This document shows positions 1-11,185 of a DNA stretch of 64,000 nt, in pieces. The notes beneath the pieces were generated by a model. It did no database searches. It was not told where the DNA came from and saw only the letters and a list, made by a program, of their open reading frames with translations. This DNA comes from Hofstenia miamia (taxonomy: Eukaryota; Xenacoelomorpha; Acoela): assembly GCA_004352715.1 (NCBI GenBank), contig SCFE01000085.1, forward strand, positions 1,314,347 through 1,378,346. The letters are read 5' to 3'. Position numbers and translations under genes: made by a program. The stretch's first letter is position 1; the number at the start of each line of letters is the position of its first letter.

Positions 1-139
1 GAATTTGCAAAAAATCAAAACACCGATTACGGAAAAACTAGAGCACTGGACGAAAAACGGGCTTCAGATTTGGAATTGGTGAGGTCAAATTAGGTGGAAA
101 CAATGAAAATTACCCATGCAACAAAAGGAGTGTTTTCCA

Positions 140-1188
140 GTGTAATATATGTAGTGTTTTCATTTTGCAAATTAAGTCTCACCAGAAAATTTTTATTGAC
201 GTTAAACATGTACAAGAAATCATTTTTCACTTAATCATATTATTTAATTGTAAAATAACTTACCTGTGGTGGAGAAATTCAACCATCCTTGACTCACTCT
301 CTGTAAAAACTGAACAATGCATTACATTTTGCAACTCAGAAAAATAATATCAGTAGATTTATTTAATTAAAAACACAAATGTATAGAGTTTACACAAATG
401 CTACAGAACTTTATGTTTATTCCATCAATATTTGATCATGACGCATGTTTATACATTGGATTTCATTTTTTCATGATGGTGCTTTGTTTTCAGCATATCT
501 CAGCATCAAGGAAATTTATCCAATATGAGTAGTAGTGTGCATCCAACAAATTGAGGGTTCTAAGTATTGATTTGTACCATTAAACATGATTTCCACCATA
601 TATCTCACGTTCATAGTATGCATTGGTTGTTGTGTTTGAATATATCTTTCCATAAAATCCTAGCATACTTCCATAATTAAACAAAATTAGTATATTTGTT
701 ATTGAAATAATAATAAGATTTATGTTGTCAAATAAATTACCACACAATCCATTTAAAAATGGAACAATGTTTTTGTTTCACTCAAGAATTTTGCTGATTT
801 TTCATTAAATATATAATTCCACCACAAAAAATTTTCTGCCAAGTTTCCTTTTTGCAATCAATGGTTGACATACTAATAGGTTTTTGTTGTTTTAGAGAAT
901 GATTGAAATGGTACTAGATATAATGGTCAGATGCACACCCGCATCCCCTAGTAATTATTAAATTTCTATCCATTTACATGGTGGCTCAATTATATCCGAT
1001 CTAGCATTGTAATTCATTTAACCCTCCAAGGCTTTATGTTTTTAATAATGGCATATATTTCACTTTTTTCTCATGATGAATGATTGACACAATAGAAAGC
1101 CATGCTATTTGTTATAAATTCGATTATTAGTATTAAATGCAATGGTACATCTGATCACTAAGGCCTCTAACATGAAAATTAATCAATA
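140..1188 (+). repeat. Left arm of ~1-kb inverted repeat
   Basis: This stretch matches 6612-7628 on the opposite strand with few differences. Both arms contain the same 60-codon open stretch (165-347 plus, 7427-7609 minus), which differs by a single residue. The match fades outward at about 140 and inward just after the shared AAAATTAAT near 1188. A third, shortened copy of the outer 250 bases lies at 58880-59160. The layout of long arms around a 5.4-kb interior is what a large terminal-inverted-repeat transposon or a fold-back element would leave. The short open stretch is probably not coding. Confidence 0.85.
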
Positions 1189-2329
1189 TCTCTCTGTTGT
1201 ATGATGGTATGATTATATCTCCAATTTCTATTGAAGTTTGATTAACCAAGCTTTGCTAATATTCGCACTATATGTTATGTGTGTACACAAGATGGAATTA
1301 GAGTAAGGACCAAATGTTATAACAAATATGGTTAGAAAGGCTTTATACCCTCTAAGAGACATTACCATTAATTGAAGGTATATACTATTTCTGATTCCCA
1401 TTTCCCCGCATGGAGAAGGTATTCAAATAACTAGTCATTAGTCATTGCTATAGAAATATATCTATACATGTATGTGCTAGAATATTTTAATGATTTGAAC
1501 AAACATTGAAGAATTTTTTTGGTTTTATAAACGACAGGGAAAAAAGATAATCTCACATTTCAAAACATAAAAACAAATTGTTATAGTTAACATGAAGGAA
1601 ATTTTCAATATTTCTGCATGCTAATAAGATTTGTTAGACTTTTGCATAAGTTTCTAAGATACAAAATGTTCACCTAATGCATCAATGCATAGCTTTAATG
1701 TAGATTACAGTAAATATATGGATGGTTGTAATTGACATTACACCAGCCAATTTCTGACATGGCTTTATCAGTTTGAATCTGGTCCATCTAAAGTATTCCT
1801 TATTTTTTCATGGTTTTAGCTAAAAAACTGATAATTTATGTAAAATATATGCAAGGAAAAAATAAATCTAACAAGGAATATGTATTTATACTTTCTAAAA
1901 TAAATGTACGTGCTAAATTTCAACATTATACTTGGATTACAACCAAAACATTTCAATTGTTTATTCTGACATCAAAGAACTCTAAGTCCAATTAACACTT
2001 TAAGCAATACATCAGCTCAATGTGCAAATCATTCAAGAAAAAAAACAATTTTCGTTTTACAAAATAGTTTTTACCATAAGGCTGTATGTTGTATGACTTG
2101 AATACACACTGCAAATTGTAAACTGCTCACCAATGGACTATTCATAAAGTGATATGTATTTTACATAACAAGTTTCTTCTGAAACTGAGTTAAGTTCACT
2201 GACTATAGTAGAACATGATAATTTCTTGGGAATCAATACATTACATTCAAAAGGTTACACATTGTTTTTTCAAATATACTGCTGTTTTTCCCTTGTAAAA
2301 TTCCATTTGTTTTGGTAATATTCAAATCC
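1189..2329. other. AT-rich interior, no gene seen
   Basis: This is the interior of the inverted-repeat unit. Only short chance reading frames occur. I see no domain, splice signal series or tandem structure. Confidence 0.5.
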
Positions 2330-3345
2330 AGAAAAATGAAAGATATTTCATTACAAGTGTAATATATGATAAAAACAAACTCATTTTCGGAAAAAGTTAA
2401 ACATGGGTTGTGCATAAAGACGAGTTAACCTTACAGACGTGTGATATCAAAACTTACATGATAAAGGCAATTTCACATTTCTGAAAAATTATGCATGTGA
2501 TCTCACTAGTAGGATTTATACATATAAATGCTGCCTTCATTAATAATTTATTTAATGACATTGATTGCACACAAGTTCTATATAATTTGTAAAAATGTAA
2601 CCCATTTTGCTTTATATGAGTCTTCATTACACCCCTGCTTTGTGCTATAAAGCGTTAAAATCTCTGACCTTCAAAGAGAATTTCACATTTTGAAGCATAA
2701 AAATGCCTTACCATAGTAAATAAGAAGGCATCCTCCACAATTAATCTCCCAAAAAAGATTTATTTTTGCATTAAAAACACGCCATTATAGTTAAAATGTC
2801 AAAATTTTCAGTTATTCTGTTTACTAATGAGCTTTGTTGAAATTATACATATGTTTCCAAGATTGAAGTAAATTAAACACAGTATAGTTATTAAAATGAT
2901 ATTACACCTGGCAATGTTTTAATGTAAAATACAAGTATGTAAAAATAAATTGGACAAAAAATATGTATTTACACCCTCCAAAATAAAATGCATGCAAAAT
3001 TTTATATAAAATTATGTATTTTAAAAGATTATTGTATTTTTCTTAAGAGAAATACACATTCATGTTTTAAAATATCAATCACTTTGCATAAAAAGCAAAT
3101 AATTTATTAACAATACTTAGGAAATTTTTTGCAAATAGGCTAATTTGTTAAGATGTTTATTATACACTTATGTAAACTTTCCTCTGGAATCTCTCACAAA
3201 ATTTTTTTGAAGAAATTGCAAAGCAATTTCAACAAAAAAGCGTTTGTCACATTTGCTAAGATTGTTTGACAGGTGCTAATTGATGAGTCATAACCCATTG
3301 TTATTCACGAATAATATAAGAGGTGGGCGTGGTTACAGAGTGCAG
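2330..3345. repeat. Dispersed repeat block, copy 1
   Basis: 2330-3150 reappears inverted at about 59390-60860, and 3180-3345 reappears in direct orientation at 59160-59340 (and again in the duplicated copy at 60283-60460). The order of the two sub-blocks differs between the loci, so the family has been rearranged. The 3180-3345 part contains a TGAGTCA (AP-1-like) site near 3284, kept in the other copies. A weaker relative lies at 55890-56010. Confidence 0.75.
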
Positions 3346-3604
3346 TTATTTGCATATTATATAATCAATCTATGAATAATTTTAGAATTTACATGTGTAC
3401 ATGTTGGAGGATTTGTTATATATGCTACTAATCTTAATAAATAATGTATGCTATTATATCTCATTATTAATGAGTGGTTGTAATGAATCAAGGTAAGTCT
3501 ATGATGTATCATAGTATTCATCAATGCTACTGTTTGCTCTTCTTTTACGTGTTGGTAATTCCTCAAGCAAATCTTCTCTTTTTCCTTTGTTATTTTTATT
3601 TTGA

Positions 3605-4671
3605 CTAAAAATCTCTCGTCATCCGTGTCAAATATTCCATAGTGTGTTCTGGTGTGGAGGCTCCCCATTTCTCAATGTTTATTCTATCTATCTGTTGCTG
3701 TGTTTTTGGTGATAAAATTAGCTGCGTAGACGTTAACAATTATTCCTCCTCTAACATCTCTTTTTGTGTTTTTGTTGTCATCTCACAGACTTCCACTGGT
3801 TCAGTTATACCTCCCCTTTGCATCATCTTTGCACTCTTGATAATCTTCACAAATGTGCAGTGAGGGTTCTCTTTTTCATATCTTTTCATGTCCAGTTCTA
3901 ATGTTTGTTGAATCTTTTTATCTCTCATCATTGCTATGATTTCTCTTGTGTCTATCATTTTTTGTTTGATGATTTTCTTTGTAGTAATCCAGGGTTCTGT
4001 CTTGACCTGTCTTATTTGCGTTTCAAATGTTGTGCCCAACATGTATTTCCTCATGGGTTCATCAAATACCATTATCTTTTCCAGCGCAATCCCTGTTTAT
4101 GTTTGCTATGTCCACCACTGACATTCTTCTGAGTGGACTTTTGTTAAAAATTAACCTACTGATCATCTTTTTGATTTCCTGCATCAGTTTTTTGTTTTTG
4201 TCCAAGAATGTCAACATCTCCACATGCCCTTTCAATAATCAATTTTTCATTTCTGGTTTTCATGATTTTTGTCTCTGTCTAACTCTGTTGATCTTAGTCT
4301 GTCTTTGAGCTGTTCTATCTCTTGAGCTTGGATATCATTGTCCAAAATTAGTTGCCTGTTCTCATCTTCCAATTGTGGCATATCTTCTCCCATTTCTGGT
4401 TTTGCTCTTGAAAAGCTTTGTTTGATTGTGCCAACTGGTATGTTAAGGCCTTAATATCCCTTTGAAAATTTTCACTTTGGTCATCCAAGTGATTATACAT
4501 TTCAATTTTTAGTTCACTCAGTCTGTTCTCATTCTCTTGTTCCAATGTCAACATTCTCTCTGTTAGTTGTTGTATTTCAGACCTCAATATTGTCTCTGTT
4601 TCATTTGTTTGGCGCAAGATGTTTAGCACTTCATTGGATCCTGTTTCTGAAGACATGCTTAGAGTTCCCAA
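3605..4671 (-). pseudogene. Decayed coiled-coil protein gene, unknown family
   Basis: The strand reads as a coiled-coil protein of about 355 codons broken into several frames. The first open piece (4671-4348) has heptad-like Glu/Leu/Gln-rich sequence such as LTERMLTLEQENENRLSEL. It continues in another frame (about 4350-4215, QEIEQLKDRLRSTELDRDK), then a third (about 4230-4075), then 4072-3740, where a stop is crossed before a final stretch ending at 3605. At least three frameshifts and one internal stop make it a pseudogene. The first codon of the open piece is TTG, not ATG, and an open but shifted stretch continues upstream to about 4860, so the true start is not visible. It sits inside the long inverted repeat and is GC-richer than its surroundings, so it is probably the element's own gene. 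I do not recognise the family. A gag-like or ORF1-like protein is possible but unproved. Confidence 0.55.
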
Positions 4672-4790
4672 TTGTTTGGGGGATGCTGCGTCTGTCTCTG
4701 AGTGTGCTCTCCTTGGGGGGTTGTTTTGCTTGTGCCTGCTTTGGTTCTACCTTTTTTCCTTGTGTGTTTGGCATCTCTGATTACAAATAG

Positions 4791-5690
4791 TAGTGGCTGG
4801 TGAATCTGTGTGACTCGTTGTCTTTCACCTGCTCTATGTTAGGTGTAGTTGTGGTTGTTGACTCATAGCTGGCTATAAACTATCTCTGCTTCCTTGCATG
4901 TTTTCTGCTATTACAGTTGCTCTGGGTACTTGTTGATTTTAAGTTTCAAGTTCGGATGTTGAACTGAGTTTGCTTGTTCTTCTGTTCTTTAACTGTCACA
5001 GTCGCCATGTAGCATCTATTACCAAGCATTGATGTAGGTTAAGTGATTCTTTAAATTACTATTCCCCTATTCTATGCAGGTAGGGATTTACGCATATTAG
5101 CTATTTGTTGCATGTATTTCTGTTAATCTTCATTTAACTGAAATAACTGAATACTGTTTAGGTACTTTGCCATCATAGCCCTTCTCTGTGATGGATGTTT
5201 AGGTGGCCTCTGGCCAACTCTGATCTCTGCATTACNTAGTGGCTGGTGAATCTGTGTGACTCGTTGTCTTTCACCTGCTCTATGTTAGGTGTAGTTGTGG
5301 TTGTTGACTCATAGCTGGCTATAAACTATCTCTGCTTCCTTGCATGTTTTCTGCTATTCTGGGTTGCTCTGAATAATTGTTGATTTTAAGTTTCAAGTTC
5401 GGATGTTGAACTGAGTTTGCTTGTTCTTCTGTTCTTTAACTGTCACAGTCACCATGTAGCATCCACTACCAAGTGTTGATAGGGGTTAAGTGATTCTCTA
5501 AATTACTGTTTCCTATTCTACACAGGTAGGGATGTATGCATCTCAGCCATTTGTTGCCTGTATTTCTGTTAATATTTGTTTAACTGAAATAACCAAATAC
5601 TGTTTAGGTACTTCACCATCATAGCCTTTCTCCATGATGGATGTTCAGGTGGCCTCTGACCAACTCTGATCTCTGCATTGCCTCATTTGT
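4791..5690 (+). repeat. 446-bp direct duplication split by one N
   Basis: 4791-5235 is repeated from 5237 with an offset of 446 bases, and a single N at 5236 marks the join. The copies differ by scattered substitutions and small indels, for example CGCCATGTAGCATCTATT versus CACCATGTAGCATCCACT. A diverged duplicate abutting a one-base gap looks like two alleles placed side by side by the assembler, although a true tandem duplication is possible. Confidence 0.8.
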
Positions 5691-6611
5691 GTTTCCATTG
5701 TTGAAGTAGATAACTCCCAACCTCAGCTCAATGAAGTTCTTATGTGTTGCCTATCCTAGTTCAGTGCAGTTCTCAATGATAATTGTTACTGACTTAAACT
5801 CAATTTGTATTGTGTATCTATGTCACTTCACAACCTTGCAAGGTCACTAGCTGCTTAATCATTATTACTTGGCCATTACCAAAAACTATTGGCTTTAAAT
5901 AATTTAATTAAAATAAGTTACTTAATAACTTGCAGCTTCCTACCTTACATTTAAATAACATAATACATGCTCAGTTTATTTATCAGTCTATTATAGGTCA
6001 CCTACATCTATGAGATAAAATATGTATAACCTACAGTAGGCTATCCAGCCCTTTTCTGCCAATGTTAATTATTAGCTACATGCAAATGATTGAATTGATA
6101 GCCAGCTAAACAGTGAAAAACTCCTATTCATACACCTAGCATAAATGCTGGTTCATGGTTTGGATCAAGGACCCTTGAGTCACTCCCAATATGTTCCCAA
6201 ACCACTACTACTGCATTTACTGTTTAGCTTGACATTCTGTATAAATAAGCAAACTGATATAAAATCTAAAGATAAGATTTTTGAAGAATTAACATCAACA
6301 GTTTCAAAAATTAATTTCAGCTCTATTTATACTCTAATTCAAAAGTACCTGTTGTTTGAAATTTAAATTTAATTCGTCTGCCAAAATGGCTAAAAATAAT
6401 GGAAGCAATTTCACCCCCTTTGTTTAGTCAAATTATTTGACAACAAGTACTAATTTGCTATAATATTACTTGGTTGCATTTACAAAGATAATCTGATAAT
6501 TGACTTAAATTGTTTTTCCAATTAACAATCATAATTGGATCTTAGTTTCAACTAATCATCTGATCTTCTTAATTAGCAGCATTATTCTTTGAACTATGCT
6601 GCATTAATTTT
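5691..6611. other. AT-rich stretch, no gene seen
   Basis: This lies between the 446-bp duplication and the right arm of the inverted repeat. It has no long reading frame and no recognisable motif. Confidence 0.4.
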
Positions 6612-7628
6612 CATGTTAGAGGCCTTAGTGATCAGATGTACCAATGCATTTCATACCAACAATTAAATTTATAAAACATAGCATGGCTTTCTATTGTGTC
6701 AATTATTCACCATGAAAAAAAATGAAATATACGCCATTATTAAACATATAAAGCCTTGGAGGGTTAAATGAATTACAATGCTAGATCAGATATATTCAAG
6801 CCACCATGTAAATGGATATAAATTCAATAATTACTAGGGGATCTGGCTGTGCATCTGATCATTATATCTAGTAATACATCAATAATTTGATAAAACAACA
6901 AAAACCTATTAGTTTGTCAACCATTAATTGAAAAAAGGAAACTTCATGGAAAATTTTTAGCAGTGGAATTATATATTTAAAGAAAAATCAGCAAAATTCT
7001 TGAGTGAAACAAAAACATTGTTCAATTTTTTCATTGATTATGTGGTAATTTATTTGACAACATAAATTTTAATAACAAATATACTAATTTTGTTTAATTA
7101 TGGAAGTATGCTAGGATTTTATGGAAAGATATATCCAAACACAACAACCAATGCATACTATGAACGTGAGATATATGGTGGAAATCATGTTTAATGGTAC
7201 AAACCAATATTTAGAACCTCAATTTTTTGGATGCACCCTACTACTCATATTGGATAAATTTCCTTGATGCTGAGATATGCTGTAAAACAAAGCACCATCA
7301 TGAATAAATGAAATCCAATGTATAAACATGCGTCATGATCATATACAGATGGAATAAACGTAAAGTTTTGTAGCATTTGTGTAAACTCTATACATTTGTG
7401 TTTTTAATTAAATAAATCTACTGATATTATTTTTCTGAGTTGCAAAATGTAATGCATTGTTCAGTTTTTACAGAGAGTGAGTCAAGGATGGTTGAATTTC
7501 TCCACCATGGGTAAGTTATTTTACAATTAAATAATATGATTAAGTGAAAAATGATTTCTTGTACATGTTTAACGTCAATAAAAATTTTCTGGTGAGACTT
7601 AATTTGCAAAATGAAAACACTACATATA
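6612..7628 (-). repeat. Right arm of ~1-kb inverted repeat
   Basis: Reverse-complement partner of 140-1188; the outer end aligns at the shared sequence AATATATGTAGTGTTTTC. Unlike the left arm it runs on without a break into the 7629-9382 repeat, so the left arm's outer flank was lost or rearranged. Confidence 0.85.
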
Positions 7629-9382
7629 TTATCAATGCAATGTGTAAAGAAACTAAATTACAAAATGAAAAAACAATAGCAAAAACTGTAAAAAGAATTT
7701 CTTCCTTCATAGCATTAAAACGCCAACTCCTTTACAACTGGTAACAGGTAATTTGATGCTGGGAAAGAATATGTATTGACATTATCATGATAAATTCATC
7801 TTTCCATTGATTAAAGTGTCAGATGCTTTTTAACAGTAATTTTCTTTTTGGTCAAACACTATAATTCAAATCTCTCAGGAATGAAATGAATTGCAGGAAT
7901 AATAAATTAACAAAATTATTAACTTGAAAAAATAAATTTACCAAGAAATTTACAATAAATAATTATTGAAATAGAATTAATTTTTAAAATAGTGCTGATG
8001 TTTACAAAATTTTTTAATGAAGAACACATAATTTAAAGCATTTTTTCACCCCAATTAAAGATGTTTTCACTTTAAAGGATTTTGTTTATCAAATAATCAT
8101 CTTGACATGCAAGAGATTGAAGGTGTTAATCATTTTCAGAGTAGTGAATTTGTTTTGCCAATTTACAAATATTTTTATCATCAAATAACAAATGTATCAT
8201 ATTATTTATGCATTNACAAAGCACCATCATGAATAAATGAAATCCAATGTATAAACATGCGTCATGATCATATATCAATGGAATAAACGTAAAGTTCTGT
8301 AGCATTTGTGTAAAATCTTGACATAAGAGATTGAAGGTTAAATAAATCTACTGATATTATTTTTCTGAGTTGCAAAATGTAACTGTTAATCATTTTCAGA
8401 GTAGTGAATTTGTTTTGCCAATTTACAAATATTTTTATCATCAAATAACAAATGTATCATATTATTTATGCATTAAAGTTACAAAGCAGAAAACCATAGT
8501 GATGTATGTAGCTACGCAAAGTCAAAGGTGAACACATGAAAAACATGCAGTTGGTTGTTTTATCAATCATGACGCCTTGCTTGAAATCTAGTGTTCTTTG
8601 AGTTATGTGCTTACAACAGTGTTTACTATATTAAAGAACTATTCATTTGTTGGATGACAATATATACATTATTGCAGTATGTCAATCAAGGGAAAATTTT
8701 GACTGTCTCCCTCATCATATCTAAGCACATTCAACTGGTACAAACGCAATTTCATAACATTGGCTTTACAGAAGGAAGCCTTACAAATGAATAAATGATT
8801 ACTTTTCATGAATATCTTAATTTGTTGTGTAGAAATGAAACAGTGTTTTGGGCGTACAAGTAATTTTGTATGGGTGAACTAATGGATAACTATTAAGGAT
8901 ACATCAGCTTACTTAAATGACGCTTGTATTTCAAATTTTTAGCAACTTTTCTTCTAATTATTAAGCACTCGGATTTTTGTGTCTGAATAATATGCCATTA
9001 ACTAGCTTTGTTTACCTATTTACAAACATTTTACACATTTAGAATGGTTAATTCAACATGGAAACAGGGGTAACTTTGGAAGAATGAAATAATGCATTAC
9101 TATTATTGATACATCAGCTTACAATGTACTGAATAATCTGGATAACAAGTTTGGGCGTCGTGATTTCTCATGTCAACTATGAAAAATAAATGGTGATACT
9201 TCTGTGAAATTTCCCTAGATGCAGTGAAGTTCTGCATAACAATTTGGTCTGCATGAAAAAAAGCTCATGTAAAATACGTTTTGTTTCACATGTAATTCCT
9301 AAGCATGGCGAATATTTATTCCATTTTTTTATTTGGATATTTGTGAAAATGAACTTGCCTTTGTTATGTATATCAGACATTT
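7629..9382. repeat. Dispersed repeat, inverted partner at 56.6-58.9 kb
   Basis: Segments at 7629-8115 and 8480-9382 align in reverse complement to 58880-58350 and 57510-56600. Shared landmarks include the ACATCAGCTTAC motif, present twice about 210 bases apart in both copies. The far copy holds extra sequence (about 57540-58340) where this copy has the disordered segment around 8124-8474. The three open stretches of 66-91 codons in this region show no domain and are not supported as genes. Confidence 0.75.
8124..8474 (+). repeat. Scrambled duplication around the N at 8215
   Basis: 8124-8214 is repeated exactly at 8384-8474. Between them, 8216-8313 nearly repeats 7287-7384 and 8341-8383 repeats part of 7410-7453. 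Interleaved blocks from two neighbouring regions around a single N are most simply an assembly mis-join. Confidence 0.7.
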
Positions 9383-9673
9383 CAATTTTTATTGATTTAT
9401 TGATGGCATATTTCATATGCTTTGGCGTATATTTCTATCTTGTTTTTGAAAATGTGCGTCTATTTCAAGCAACTATAGTGTTTAAGTTTAGCAAATGTTT
9501 CTCCACTTTGTGTTTTTAATATCAACACATTGAAACAAATTTTGCTTCTATCAATTATATTCCTTGTTGCATGATTAAACATTGTTACAATAAACATGGC
9601 TTAAGAACTTCATCACTCAGAGTTGTTGTGTAATGTACACTTTTACAATTTATACACAATTGCTATAGAAATT

Positions 9674-9880
9674 GTTTTCCACCTCTTGCATATTTGTTTT
9701 GATCAATATTAACTTGGTTAGAAACGCACTCTAACTCAAACAACACATTATTTTCATTTGAAATATCTGGGTTTTTGTTTCCACCTCTTGCATATTTATT
9801 TTGATCAATATTAACGTGGTTGGAAACATGCTCTAATGCAAATAACATATCATTTCTTGTTTGAAATATTTGAGTTTTCA
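9674..9880 (-). repeat. Two 102-bp tandem units, in frame on minus strand
   Basis: Two units of 102 bases start at 9677 and 9779 (landmark TTCCACCTCTTGCATATTT). The period is exactly 34 codons and the minus frame is open through both (9917-9663), giving a repeated segment containing VNIDQNKYARGG. Most differences keep the frame open. No known protein family is recognised. It may be a fragment of a repeat-containing protein or a chance open minisatellite. Confidence 0.6.
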
Positions 9881-9889
9881 ATCTATAAA

Positions 9890-11185
9890 TTTTTTTCCTT
9901 AAAACATAGTGCTGCATGCTTAAACATTGTTACAACAAACACACCTAAGTGAAATTTACATCAAAAATATCAGTTTGCCTAAATCCTAAAAATCAAAAAT
10001 TGGTCTAAACAAATTGTCTAAAAATTAATTTGCTCAATTTAGTTTCATAGCTAGATGGCGTTCAATAGAATCACTTCATTTCCATGTGACAAATAGTAAT
10101 GAGGTGTTACAAAATTTTCAGGGTGTCCCAATGAGACGTCCTAGTGCTTATCTCTTACTAATGAGTTTACATTGAATTTTTGAATGTTTTTGCAACATTC
10201 ACATTTCATATTTGTGTGTTATTCTGATATTAGTATTACTGCAACATTCAATTTACATGAGTAATTGTATGATTCCACTAGGCATGTTAAGACAGATGAG
10301 TCTTCCTAGACTGGATTGGAGTCAATATTACTTACCCTTAGAGAATTACGCCACATAAGATTTGCTCATGCAGTAATTTAGCTTTGCCTGTTTCCATAAG
10401 GGTAATTAGAATGAGGGTTAAGGAAATTGATACACTTGATGAAATCTAACAGATAATATAATTTTGAAACAGTATTGTATGATTATCAGTTCTACTTCCT
10501 ATTTATATCTACATTTTATTGGAAATTATCACATAACATATTTAAATGATATATTATATATGGAGACTTCAAGAATTAACAAAATATTGTTTTTTATTTT
10601 TAAATCAATATCACTCAGACAGTGATGATTTGTTTTTCTTTTGAAATGTGTCAAGTGCAATATTTCTGTGGGCTTATCAATGCAATAGCTAATACATTTT
10701 GAGAAGGTATTTTGTTTTGATGTTTGACAATTTGGTAATGGAATTTCTTATAGTTAAAATCACTTGTTCAGGTATATATTATATACATCATAATATACTC
10801 TTCCTCTATAAACATACATATGTGGTGCATTATAGATTATAGAGTTAGTAAACTATGTTATCATCAATTTTTTTTCATAGTTGAAAGAATAATACCATTA
10901 AAAATTATGAAACTAATTGCTGCTATATAGTAGTGAGATTTCAATTGTTCATCAGGCCCTATAGCCTGACACACATTCCTTTTCTACTAATACTAGCCTT
11001 TATTCTTCATCATTGTATTAATAACAAGCTTTATTAACTTATTAAGCACACATAGTTATGAACATACATATATTAAGCAGGTATTTAATGTGAGAATATA
11101 ACCTTTGCAAAGAAATTCACAAATTTGTTATTGGAAGTTTAATATTTCGTTATGTGTAATTACCAGTCGACCAAGCAACCAACTT
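9890..11185. other. AT-rich stretch, no gene seen
   Basis: No long reading frames. A lone GGGTGTCCCAA at about 10130 resembles a mariner end but has no partner nearby. Confidence 0.4.

Noticed and set aside
165-347. 60-codon open frame conserved in both inverted arms
   Set aside because: Conservation follows from the DNA repeat itself; it has no domain or start context, and the third copy near 58900 does not keep the frame.
3642-4790. Plus-strand open frames of 61-93 codons opposite the coiled-coil relic
   Set aside because: Cys/Phe/Leu-rich shadows of the minus-strand coding sequence.
10125-10145. Lone mariner-like end GGGTGTCCCAA
   Set aside because: No inverted partner within several kb and no transposase sequence.
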